From Ascaris suum (taxonomy: Eukaryota > Nematoda > Chromadorea > Rhabditida > Ascarididae), in assembly GCA_013433145.1 (NCBI GenBank), contig CM024168.1:8192184-8256183 (forward strand): DNA of 64,000 nt, read 5' to 3'. Positions within the stretch are counted from its first letter, which is position 1; every line of letters starts with the position of its first letter. Shown here in pieces: positions 1-10,200 of the stretch. Position numbers and translations under genes: made by a program. The notes below the pieces were generated by a model, which did not search any database, had not been told where the DNA came from, and saw only the letters and a list, made by a program, of their open reading frames with translations.

Positions 1-339
1 TTTTTCTCGTCGCACCTGCTGGCAGTCGGTGAGAGGAATATTGTGCATAGAATGAGTGTTTTGACCACTGTAGACTCCAACGGAGAAATGCCCATGTGCA
101 CACTGTTCGCGTAAGTGAGTACAGTAGGTAGCGTTAAGGGGCACAAGTCGTCTTTGATAGAGGGCTGCATAATGTGTCATCTAACGGTCCAGCGTTGTGG
201 TACAACTGATTGAGCGAGGAGGTCGAATGAACACCCCAGAGTGTTGGTAAGGACAGATTTGCACTTGCATTGATGCGACTTCTTATAGTCTGATCACAGT
301 CAGAACTGTTAGAAAATGATGCTTTAGGATAAAACTTAC
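1..339 (-). pseudogene. Env-like tail of the BEL/Pao element, partial
   Basis: Beyond the integrase C-domain the coding-like sequence continues to the window edge in two frames: one from the hairpin down to a TAA at about 134, and another from about 120 to 1 that is rich in Cys, His and Gly. Nematode BEL elements such as Tas and some Cer elements carry an env-like third ORF in exactly this position, so this is probably its start. I recognise no specific motif, and the region is truncated by the window. Confidence 0.4.
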
Positions 340-410
340 GATGCGTAGCCAACAACACCCAACCACCAATGCACGTTACATTGGTGGTTGGGTGTTGTTG
401 GATACGCGTC
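340..410. repeat. Near-perfect inverted repeat (hairpin) inside the element
   Basis: Arms 340-371 and 379-410 are reverse complements over 32 bp with two mismatches, and the inner 23 bp (349-371 / 379-401) are perfect. The spacer is 7 nt (CACGTTA). It lies where the integrase C-domain frame passes into the env-like tail, and the minus-strand reading frame stays open through it. Confidence 0.9.
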
Positions 411-419
411 GCGCTTCGC

Positions 420-1366
420 GTAATTCTCCTGTTAATGAGGGCCGGCTGTGGATTGTCAACATTCTTATCAAAACTGCCTAGATGCGGAGTTTGTCCCAGG
501 CTGACTCCTGTTTCTTCAGTTTCATCCGACGATTCTTCGAGAGGGCACAGTTGTGCAATAGTGCGTGAGAATGTGCGACCTGAGGAACGTTTGACTCGAG
601 CGATTCGTACTCTCTTGTCTGATCCGATTGAGACCTCAACGACTTTTGCCAGGCGCCATAAAGCCCGAGGAGCGGTTGCATCGCCAAGAAGAACTATTTC
701 TCCTACTCGAAGGATTCGATGGTCTTGAAGTCACGGTCCTTTGTGATAACGTGGGTGGGTTCTCGGGAGCTGAAGATATTCGCGGGGTCAAATCTCCTAA
801 AATTTATTCCCGCATTCCTGAGCCCTACTCCATTGCTCGAGAAGCTGCTGCAGTGCATTGGGAGATTGTGGATTAAACTCCGGTTCCTCATTTGTACTTC
901 TTTCAACGTGGATCGATAAATGTGCTCTAGGACGCAAGTGGTCGATGTTTCGAATGGGCTGAATGTCCTCGCTTTCAACGTGTGTTATCGGCCTCTCGTT
1001 GAGTACTGCACCCACTTCGGCAGCAAATGTTCGAAGTTCTCCGTCGCTTAGCAGACGGCGTCCTACCGACCGACGAAGACATGTTTTTGTTAATCCCACC
1101 AGTCGTTCATAAACTCCTCCTTTCCAGGGTGCGAATGCGGTGATAAAGGTCCACTGTACTGAGCATGCATCCGGTATGTCCTTCAAACTTTTTGCCGTGA
1201 GTATCATGTTGGTGCCGTTGTCGGAGATTATTTCTCGTGGGAGTCCCCGCCGTGCTATGAAGCGTCGCAGACATTCTACCAGGGTGAGGGCTGATAAATC
1301 TTCGGCGATTTCTAGGTGCACCGCGCGTGTTACTAAACACGTAAATAAGGCTATCCACCGCTTCAA
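420..1366 (-). pseudogene. Pao integrase core and C-terminal (DUF5641-like) domain
   Basis: The frame opens with WIALFTCLVTRAVHLEI, then ISDNGTN (second catalytic Asp) and WKGGVYERLVG (catalytic Glu). With the Asp in the preceding ORF the D-D-E triad is retained. NERPITHV follows. A second frame from about 700 down to 420 reads APRALWRLAKVVEV...RVARVK-like sequence, the DUF5641-type C-terminal domain of Pao integrases. A frameshift near 720-800 separates the two. The enzyme joins cDNA to host DNA; this copy is broken by shifts but not by active-site loss. Confidence 0.88.
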
Positions 1367-2652
1367 GCTCCAGTTTCTGAGGAAACACGTATAGGTCCTA
1401 GTAGGTCAATACCAGTACAGTCGAAAGCGGGTGCGGGCTGTACTCGTGCAGCTGGAAGAGGTGGCATAGGCGGAAGGGCAAACGGCTTTGCTTTCCAACG
1501 TCGACATTGTAAGCAGTGGTTAGTGATGACGAGTCTGACTGCACGGCGTCCATGAGGTATCCAAAAGTGTTGGCGAAGGCGTGACAAGGTTGCTGGCGCT
1601 CCACCATGAAAAATGGACTTATGCTCACGGAGGATGAGTAATTGTGTAAGTCGATGATTTTGGGGTAAAAAGATAGGGTACTGCTCGGATCGCGGTATGA
1701 CAGTCTCCGAGAGGCGACCACCACAACGCCACAGGCCAGTTTCATCTTTGCGAAGATCCCATCGAATAATGTCTTCAGTGGATAGTGAGTTACTTTGAGC
1801 CTGACGCAGGAGACAATTGCGAGCGATAAAGTGGTCCTGAGCAGTGATTGGACCTTGGTTTGAGAAATTTTCAAGCCACGTAGGTGGTGATTTATGGATC
1901 TTGCGAAGGAAGCGAAGCGCCATTGTGGTACTTCCTACGAGCCGAGTCCAACTACTGAATCGATCCATATCGATAAACGTAAATGATTCTGTTGGCGGGT
2001 GGAGAGTAGCTGTTGCCACTTGAGTGGGAAGTTTTTCAGCTATTTGCAACGGTTCTTCGGATTTGGCTATGTCATAAGTTGGTAGCGATGGGATGTTTGG
2101 CCAATTGTCCTTACTGTTGCTAAGCCACGAAGGTCCTTGCCACCATCTCTGTTCGTCAGCCAAGGTTCGGGGTGTTGCGCCTCTGGTAGCGAGGTTTGCG
2201 GGATTAGTCTCTGTCGTAACATATCCATAGTTGACATCTGTCGTTTTCTTGATTTCATTTAGTCGATTTTGAACGAAGCGCGGAAGTTTTTCAGTGGGCG
2301 GCGATCTAATCCATGCAAGAGCACACTTACTGTCGCTCCATATAGTTCGTGGAATATCTCCGAGATTAAGTTGCTGGGTTAAGAGTTTAGTGATACGGAG
2401 ACTTATCAGCACGGCTAATAGTTCCAAGCGTGGAATTGTCAGTCCCTTTAAAGGGCACAACCGAGATTTTGCGTAAAGTAGAACGATTTTGTCGTTCCCT
2501 TTCGCATATGCAACGCTAGAATATGCGCGGTTAGAAGCATCAGCAAACACGTGGAGCTCGAGTGGGTCATTTGGTAAACATTGTGGTAATTCGAACGATA
2601 GCATAGCCCAGTTTCCTTGAGATGATTCCATTGTTGAGTGTGGTTCGGCCAC
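1363..2652 (-). pseudogene. Pao RNase H region and integrase zinc-binding domain
   Basis: A 429-codon open frame. It contains LHVFADASNRAYSSVAYAK (RNase H first Asp), LTIPRLELLA, WSDSKCALAWI, and NPANLATRG, the recognisable Pao RNase H core that removes the RNA template strand. It continues into the integrase N-domain with HKSIFHGG...CLQCRRWKAKP (HHCC type) and ends in GIDLLGPIRV, which supplies the first integrase Asp. A TGA ends the frame where family members continue; the sequence resumes in another frame at about 1366. This is the best-preserved part of the element. Confidence 0.9.
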
Positions 2653-2717
2653 TTCCTGATCCCACGCTGATCCTTCTTTAGTAATATCCAGAAGTAGTAT
2701 TTCGAATGGGAGAATTA

Positions 2718-3500
2718 TTAGTGATAGGTGTATCTCAACGGGTCATACTGTTGGGCGATAAACTGAAGAAGTGATGGTTTGCTGAGATGGCCATTTGGTG
2801 GACAAGGCGTTCTCAGTTTGATCGTATCGTTCACTGTGTCCCAAATGACACCTAGCACCTTGATCTTAGTGTTATTGTAACGATCCTCCAGTGCTAATAT
2901 GGCATTTACTTTGGTACTGTTTGACTGAAAGTCTCGGAGATTCATGCACGCGTCCGCAAACAGTTTCTTGCTTCTTGGTAAGCCGCAATTGCGTCCAGTT
3001 CAGAATTAGCAGCAAGCAGTACGTTATGGACATAAATGTTCTCGGTTATGCTTTAAGCCCACGAAGAATTTCCGTTTTGTAGGCGATGATTAGTAGTGGC
3101 TGGGAGTAAGAATGGAGAGCTCACTGCTCCGAAAAACACTGTGGTGAAGCGATAGGTGATGATCGGACTTTTCGGCCCGTTGGGTTCTGTCGGTTTATCC
3201 ACCCAAAGAAACCTAGCGACGTCTCTATCTGTTGTATTCAGCTCAGTTTGCAAGAATGCTTTTTCCACATATGCTACGAGAGCAATACAAGTCTGACGTA
3301 AGCGAAGAAGTTGACCAACCAGGTCTGGAAGAAGTACAGGTCCGCGTAATAGATTGTCGTTCAGAGCTTCTCCGGCCGGGGCGCTTGCACTCGCTTCGTA
3401 GACAGTGCTCTGGCTGCCTGGTTAAGGAGCGTAGCAGAGATTGTAGTCGTCCCACACAAAGACCGTAATTGGTAACCAGACGTGGATCGGCACTCTTCTA
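2718..3500 (-). pseudogene. BEL/Pao reverse transcriptase, inactivated
   Basis: Pieces in three frames give the order: DAS-like motif, LLRGPVLLPDLVG, motif A (here VAYVEKAFLQ), DRDVARFLWV, YRFTTVFFGAVSSPFLL, the YVDN-like catalytic box (here YVHN at 3034-3023), then a stretch resembling 'NLRDFQSN...KVLGVIWD'. The reverse transcriptase copies element RNA into DNA. Motif A should carry Asp where TAT (Tyr, 3271-3269) stands, and the catalytic box should carry Asp where CAT (His, 3028-3026) stands. There are also at least two frameshifts. The enzyme cannot work as written. Confidence 0.9.
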
Positions 3501-3607
3501 TGGCCAAGAGACGTTATAGCAACCATCCGGAAGTCGTCTCATAGACTCCTTAAAGGTGTGTAGACCTCTTTCGTCGTCTTCAATAGATTCATGCGGTAGG
3601 TCGATGC

Positions 3608-3973
3608 CTAGGGTATCGAGGGACCGCAGTTGCTCGACTGAGAGTTGGGCATTACCAAGAAAACAGCGCTGCTGCGGATAAATTGTGTTTGGCGATGTTT
3701 GGCGCTGACAGCACCTCCAATGAGCGGTCCAAGTTCTGAACCATACAATGTGACCTTGGACCGTATGCGCTTGATCGCTCGCGGACAGATTGTAGAGATG
3801 AAGTTACACCCAAAGAGGATATCAGGTTCATTCTCATAAAGAGGAACGGGAAGCTCATCGGACTGATTTTCCCATAATTTTGGTAAATCTGCTGGGGATA
3901 CGTGCGCGTAAGAAATTTGGTCGTGAAGAAACTCGCGACAGCGTGTGTGCTTCGAACTGATGACCGGTTCCAT
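3608..3973 (-). pseudogene. Pao aspartic protease / linker region
   Basis: The open frame contains PDILFGCNFIS followed by a Ser/Gly segment with LYGSELGPLIGGAV. These match the second half of the DUF1758-like aspartic protease of Pao polyproteins (the 'D-ILIG-D' and 'S.LGP.i.G' region), which releases the mature proteins. In the first motif an Asn stands where the family usually has Asp. The first half of the protease, with the D-S/T-G active site, is not readable in one frame. Confidence 0.7.
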
Positions 3974-4222
3974 ATTGCAGTCGAATGCCGATCGAAACCT
4001 GTTCGCTTTTAAAGTGATTGCCTTCCATATCTCCTACTCCGTGAATGATAAGTGGACTGCTTGATTGTGCTTTAATCTAAGAGCAGTCTAAAGGCTTTCC
4101 GTGATAAGTGATCCTTGACTTCCCTGGTCGATGAAAACTTTTGCTGTCTTCGTCGACTGAGGGGATAAGGGATTATAGACCCTTGCTTTTGCCAAAGAAG
4201 TAGAGCTACTGGTGCCTTTTTT

Positions 4223-4530
4223 TTATTTGGCGTAACTGTTGCTGTTGCGGATAGAGCTACTGGTGTTCCGGGATTCTTTAATTGGTTCGACTACGGCCGC
4301 ATGAGTTTGCACCGGTTTTTGCGGACCATGTACTTGCGGGAGACAAAGAAATGTATTGTGAGCTCTACCACAAGATCGGAATTTGTTGTGTCGCAAAATT
4401 TGTTTAATTTGGTGGTCCGATTTGAGGCATTTGATGCAAAGATGCAAGTCTGCTGCAGGGGACCTACACTCTTGTGAAGTAGAATCGCAGGGGCACTTTC
4501 TGTGCCAACGGAGATCGTTGTAGAAGGCAC
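4223..4530 (-). pseudogene. Gag zinc-knuckle region, degenerate
   Basis: Two overlapping frames here carry a Cys/His cluster of the type CIKCLKSDHQIKQ...C. It occupies the place of the retroviral-type zinc knuckle between gag and protease. The CCHC spacing is imperfect, so nucleic-acid binding is doubtful. Together with the ORF at 4543-4944 (Ser/Pro/Gln-rich, gag linker) this fills the space between gag and protease. Confidence 0.6.
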
Positions 4531-5092
4531 ATGGCGCCGTCGTTAGTTGTCGTTTATGATCGATGGAACTGCTGCGTTGGTTTGAAACATTTTTATAGGA
4601 ATCATTTGTTCGAGTAATCCCGTGAATTCGAGTGAGGGGTTTATCCTTCGTTGATGTCGGTAGTGATCTGATGCGTCTTTCCGTTTAGTCGAATACTCAT
4701 ATTGACAGTAGTTGGGTTTTAACTGGAACTTATCCCGACCGACATTATTCCGTCCGCTCTCTCCGGTGGAGCCGAAAATGAATTGACCAGGAGATGATGT
4801 TGTCGGTTGTAATGGCTGTACTGACATAAGCATCTGGGCGACGTTCCGTAAGATACGACGGAAGTCGGCCGTTGAATAATGCGAGCACTCTTGTTTTTCG
4901 GGATACATGAGAATGCGAATGGGTTCAGGAAGACATTCTTCCAAGGTGAAGAGTACTTGATATGTTCGGGGTCGATGTCGGCAAGTTGTATGTGGTGAAG
5001 AACTTGAGAAGCATCATTATAGAATCGTAATAGATCGGGTCCATTATGATTGAGAGGACGGACTGTACGCAGATCTGACTGAAGTTGACGGG

Positions 5093-5960
5093 TTAGCGCG
5101 TCTTTATTGCCGACCTAAGCGCGCAGTGGTGTGATGAGTGGTTGATAGTTGTCACCACGTGTGTGCATCCTGCGGCGACGTCCTTTGCTTTTCGGCGGAG
5201 ACAGCTAGTGAGATACGCGAGTTCTTCTACATCGCTCAAGGGGCTGCGATCGACACTGGCTTCGAATAATTCCCAAAATTCGAACCATTCGTATGGTTTG
5301 CCATCGAACATAGGTAGCTGAAGTTTGGGGAGGTGCACGTTGCTTGGAGCGTCACCATTACTTGGCGAAGGCGAGTTGGCGATATTTGGATGAGCTGTTG
5401 ATTGCTGCGTTTGGGAGGAGCCTGAGGGATTGAGGCCAAGCGGTGTGATGCATGGCGTGGTGCCGAGGCGGGCAAGCATGTCGCCTAGATCCTGATCAAG
5501 GAACTCCAATTTTTGAATAGTTATGCGATGTTGATTGAGCATACTTCGGAGACCATCAGGCGTTTCTTTCATCTGCTGGAACGCTTGTTGTTCAGCAAGA
5601 ACTTGGTCGGGATCGTCACGTGGTGTAAACTTGCGAATAATGGGTACCCAGTCATCGTAAAGATGAGTCAACTGGTCAAGGCGAACTCCGAGGAGACGCG
5701 AAGTTGTCAGGGCCGAACGTCGGCAATGTTGTATAGATTCAATTTGTGTTGAAATCGACTGACTGGCATCAAGGCTGAAAGCGAAGTGGGCTTCCGCGGC
5801 TTGGAGTAAGGGCTCACAATTACGAAGGGCGGGTTGAATTGCGAGGTAATATGCGCACTCTTCAGTTGTGTCAAAGGGGCCATTGTAAGGGAGGTGAGTA
5901 GCAATAGGAATAACGTCGATGGAGTTGAAGGATGACGAAGTCCCAATACGGGTCGCTCAT
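5093..5960 (-). pseudogene. BEL/Pao gag remnant
   Basis: A start codon lies at 5960-5958, sixteen bases past the LTR. The first ~45 codons and the body of gag are in different frames, so at least one frameshift lies near 5880. The main open stretch (5671-5093) contains LPKLQLPMFDGKPYEWFEFW followed by a long charged region. That is the hallmark of the retrotransposon gag family seen in Pao elements (DUF1759-like), which packages the element RNA into particles. Low-complexity Ser/Pro/Gln sequence precedes the motif. No single open frame spans gag. Confidence 0.85.
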
Positions 5961-5963
5961 TAT

Positions 5964-5976
5964 GGCCGACGCACCA
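5964..5976 (-). promoter_or_regulatory. Primer binding site, tRNA-Gly type
   Basis: Directly after the LTR, with no spacer, the minus strand reads TGGTGCGTCGGCC. This complements the 3' end (with CCA) of the conserved metazoan tRNA-Gly at 12 of 13 positions, as recalled from general tRNA knowledge. It would prime minus-strand DNA synthesis. Its position fixes the inner end of the LTR at 5977. Confidence 0.65.
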
Positions 5977-6392
5977 TGTCGCGCCGCATGAGATTTAAAG
6001 CGTTTCCTCCGCTGTCCCTGATTGGATGGTCGCCTCGCTTTTATAGGGTTTGCTCAAATTCTCGTTCCACAATCTTAGTCACGTTGTTTTGACTTGCGGC
6101 TTTCGTGAAACTGTGCATCGAAGACTGCTTCGACACTAGGGTTGTGGACTGTATACTTTCTGTGCAGAAGCAAACTTTGCTTCACTGTGTTTTCGAGATT
6201 ATGTTCGGCAAAGCGAGTTTATTCCGCAGTATTGTCTTTTGATGAGCAGTTGCTCTAATAAACTGTACGCCCACGTCACTAAATTTTACCTACCTTTTAT
6301 TACTTTACTAAGCTGTAAACGACAGCTATCAGCCGTCGATCGACAGTGAGCGCCTGAACGCGCTCTATGGCGCTCTTAGATTCCATCCAACA
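5977..6392 (-). repeat. 5' LTR of the BEL/Pao element
   Basis: On the minus strand this 416-bp block begins TGTTGGATGG and ends GCGACA, giving the TG...CA ends expected of an LTR, and it is followed at once by a primer binding site. A TATAAAA box on the minus strand sits at 6045-6039. The stretch around it, and the 5977-6140 half generally, recurs in the solo LTR at 43535-43899. The upstream edge is set by the TG dinucleotide and was not checked against a second LTR of the same copy. Confidence 0.8.
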
Positions 6393-7136
6393 CCTCAACC
6401 AGTTTGCAGATCTCAAATTATAAAAGGAAAACAGCAACGCATTAGCATTGCAGCTGTAACTACCGCTAACACGAATGCGTAGAGGATTTCGCTTTTACTG
6501 ATTGTACGGCAACAGAAAATTTTTTCCAGAGACGGGAAACGGGCGTCCAGAATTAAAATCAAGACTGCTGGGTCACTTGAAATTTGCTTTATACTTCTGT
6601 TCGCTTCAAACGTAAATGACCGCTTTGCCAGATGCGGTTGCACACACAATGCTGCAACCTGCGTTTCGTTTTTTTTTTTGATTCCCACCGCTGCCCATTC
6701 CAGTTCAAAAAAATGTAGAGTACGCCGGAGCATTTGAAGTGGGGTGTCGTTCTGCACCTCGCTCACCTGACCAGCCACTTTTGCACTCTTAAAGAAGCAC
6801 CAAAAAGAAAGGGGTGGAATAACACTTTTGACTAATCGATCGCCGATTTTTTGTGATGCGCCCAGTTTGGAACTGTAAATGGACTAATGTGAAATGAATG
6901 CAATTTCTTTGACATCTTTCAGTGCGCATTAGGCCTCTCAAGGTCGACAGGTCAACTTCTAATACTCTGTAGAAGGGGCCTATGTTGTGAATCATGCCCA
7001 CCAAAGTTCGTAGCTGTGGCTGTTTTCTGACTTGAAACTGTCGTAGTGGCGGACGGATACACATGACACACTTGAGATAGATCTAACATCGCCCCAACGC
7101 AACTCCGAAATGAAAATTTCAGCAGTTTGAACACAC
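6393..7136. other. Flank of the retrotransposon, no complete gene seen
   Basis: Unique-looking AT-rich sequence follows the LTR. One minus-strand stretch (7059-6970) has an NFGGHD motif reminiscent of the 'TxFGGHxWxP' turn in TolB-like propellers, and a TTTCAAG acceptor at about 7040-7034. It could be the next exon of the beta-propeller gene whose exon ends at 7137, but the fit is weak. Nothing else here is supported. Confidence 0.4.
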
Positions 7137-7298
7137 TTGTGTCTGAGTGACATCATCGGAATCCATTATCCAGACTTCGGGATCACCATTACGCGTCGAC
7201 GTGAAAACCACCTTAGTTCCATCTGGAGAAAGATCAGCATTTGCATCGTAGCCCGGTGTGGTGGTCAACGACAGTATAGTATTCCCAAAACGATCCAC
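7137..7298 (-). CDS. Exon of a TolB/WD40-like beta-propeller protein
   Basis: Fifty-four codons read in one frame, with a CAAG acceptor before 7298 and a GTGTGT donor after 7137, so the exon would be phase 0 at both ends. The translation carries TTTPGYDANADLSPDGTKVV followed by FTSTRNGDPEVWIMDSD. That is a textbook PD40 blade: GYDA, SPDG, FTSxRxGDxxxW and a terminal MD. Proteins of this family are TolB-like propellers, often secreted or periplasmic in bacteria and also present in nematodes. I could not find the neighbouring exons with confidence, so whether this belongs to a working multi-exon gene or an isolated pseudo-exon is open. The function of the nematode family is not known to me. Confidence 0.6.
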
Positions 7299-10200
7299 CT
7301 TGAGCGGTCATTATTGCTGCATCGGATGTATGAAATTGACATATGAAGACTGAAACTGCCGCATATATCGAAGTCAATTGGGATTTGATGTGAGATGGCA
7401 ACTGAAGGAAGGTTGCTCGTGCTGATGAGCGATGACGTGAGATGTAACACCAGATGCTGGGCAAGCTATAATTGCAGCATAATTCTTTGCTGTCTTTATG
7501 CAACGAATAGCAAGCGAATGTGTTGCAGTAAGAAATTTTTCCGCCAATCTAAGTCGAACACGTTAAAAATCTGTTTGGGATTTTAAGTGACATGTGTTCT
7601 AACATGTTTAACCTTCTAGCACGTTTGACCTCTACTGCATCGCAGTACTAACTAGGGTCTAGGAAGTACAGATACATGCGGGACTGTGAAACTCTGCACA
7701 CAAATCTCGTTTGCTGTCGTTAATACAACAGGCACAGTAACGTATTTCACATGAGGCTCAAAATAGCCTACGGATACTACGAAATATTTCCAGTCATCAT
7801 ATATACTCTGCGCACTGGACTGTTAAAGTTTTTAAGATAAAAATATGAATTTTATCATATTCTAAAGGCACAAGGAGCATCACTATGAAGAAAACATGGT
7901 CTTACCTGGAAAATGTCATATTCTGGGAAAATGTTCCAAGTATGCCCTCATTTACCTGAAAAAAATTTTCCCAACTTCGTATGCCAAGTGATGAGTTAAA
8001 CTGCCACAACGAGATGATTGTGTTATTTACGTCTTTGCCAAAGCGTGTTTTTTCTCGAGCAATTCTTCCATTTTTCAGGTAAATCAGGGCCTTTGACATC
8101 TTTGACATCTTTGACATCTTCCATTGTTGCATTGTTTCGATGGTCTTTTTCACATGATTTCGGCGATGCTTCATACATGTGGTGCGAAAATTGTCAAAGA
8201 CTCATTTCTGTGGTGCAGTGAAAAAACTCACACTTCTCTAACATTTTCATTTGATTTCTCTTTATGGTCAGATAATCGCCTCGAATCATTTGCATTTCTT
8301 TCATTATGCCGTCGCGAAACAATCGACCCGAATGTGCTCTAGAAATTTGAGGTTTTTAGAGTTGCCTGCTTTTCAATTAAGGTGAAATAGATGCGTTTAT
8401 TCTAATATAATGGAATGCGGAAGTAATTGTGGCTGAATCAATGAAAGGAAATAATAAAATGCGTGCATAATTTCGATGAATGAGATCGCACTAGATAGCA
8501 GCCGCCATAGTTGCGTGTGATGCTCATTCTATGTTGGTTCCATGCAGCTAGCGTTGAATGTAACGCGTGGACGTTTTTGTAAACTAAATAAGCGTGAGCT
8601 AAGGCGCTGAGCAGTCTGCTTATCTGTGGCTCGTTCGCTTCCACTTTATAAAACTGAAATTTACTTTACATGAAATGCTGGAGCATGAGGCACATTTTTA
8701 CCTGTGCGCATTCGGAAAACAGCACTTCTATGAAAGCGACCTCGTATAAGCGTTGACAATTTACTATGTAAATGCTTCGAAATTGTCAAAATGCTTTCAA
8801 ATTCAGCTTCCCGAAAATCTGTTGAAAATAATTTACCAATCATCGCCAAACAAATGCTCTCCTCACCATCATAAAATATATAATTCTTTGAGGAATGAAC
8901 TGAAAGCTTTGGATAAGTCACCTGTAATTAACTTACCGATCGCAGGAATTCATTATACAACACAAGAAACATGAAAAGATACGAAATTCACCGTTGTAAT
9001 AAAAAAGGTATTTTGCTGACGGTAGAAACAAGAATTCAAAGGAGGCTTGCGTCGCATTAGCAAAAGGCTGACCTGAAATGAGTTCTCCCTGTCCAAAAGT
9101 TTTATCTGGCAAAGCATATCCACAGGAATTATTGTTTGCAAGGATTTTGGTTTCACAGACGTAAAAATGCCATCATTACCAGTAAAATGAAGAGAAATTC
9201 CTGATTATATATGCGGACAAGTCCACCTCTCTCCTCTTGGTCTACATTGACCACTGCATCATCGCTGATCCAGCGCAGTGGAACAACCTTCATGCTGTAG
9301 TTAGGGTTTTGTGTGCTGTTATTTCGTTGTTGCGTTTAGCATTTAATTGTTTCGGCTATAGATGTGTTTAGTGCGTCTGTTTTTGTCGCCGTCGATAACG
9401 CGTGCTTATTACTTCTACAGCTCTAGTACAACATTTCGTATAGGCAATAAATTTGTTGGTGTTTTTTGTTTTTCTTGAACCTTCCACGAAAAGTACTACA
9501 GCCATTTTCCCGCGTGAGGCTGGCGGAGGTCGTCGGGTTCGTGTGCTGCTTATACACGAGTAGTACAGGAGTACAGTTTGCTGGATTTAGCCGGACGAGC
9601 CCGCAGGAGCAAGTATTTGCGCAAAAGTTGTATTTTCTTCCGCAAAATGCCAGTTGCTACCTTATTTGTGCCATCAGTTTTCATACATCAGTATGAAAGT
9701 ACAATCTGATGGTAGCGAACGACAGGGAAGAAGGTATTCTGCAGGAGCGACGTCACGACCGAGAATTTCATCCACCACTAGAGGTTATCGTCGTATCGCA
9801 TCACTAGAAGTTATGCCCAATGATTCCAAGTATTTCTCATTGAAATGGAAAATTTACGCAGATGTGTCCGTTTCAGACAACCAGGAGTCTAGTACGGTGC
9901 GAATTCTTTGCATATCTAGCCGCACTATTCCCAGGCTTTCCAAAACAATATTTGCGTTCGGTTTGAACATAATACTGCTCCATTTTTCAGAAACGGTCGC
10001 GTATGGTCGCTCTCTGTTCACCGTTGAGATGAACAAAACACCTAAAAAATAACAGATACAGCCCTATTCCACTTCCTTGGTGCGACGTCAACGAAGAAAT
10101 GCTGGAAGACACAGTCTCTAACCAAAAATTTTTCCTCCCGGGTCTTTGGGATCCAGAGTATTGACAAAATTTAGTGCTGCATTTCAAGTTGTCACGAAAA

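Larger units (their letters stand above)
1..6392 (-). mobile_element. Decayed BEL/Pao LTR retrotransposon, cut by the window's left edge
   Basis: Reading down the minus strand from 6392, the parts come in the order typical of BEL/Pao elements: LTR, primer binding site, gag, zinc knuckle, aspartic protease, reverse transcriptase, RNase H, zinc-binding integrase N-domain, integrase core and C-terminal domain, then an env-like tail. Family assignment rests on the pattern FDAS-like / EKAFLQ / RFLW in the reverse transcriptase, the FADAS and LTIPRLEL stretches of the Pao RNase H region, and the SDNGTN integrase motif. The reading frame is broken repeatedly by shifts and stops, and both catalytic aspartates I can locate in the reverse transcriptase are substituted, so this copy should not be autonomous. 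The 3' LTR lies outside the window, so LTR-LTR divergence cannot be judged here. Confidence 0.95.
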
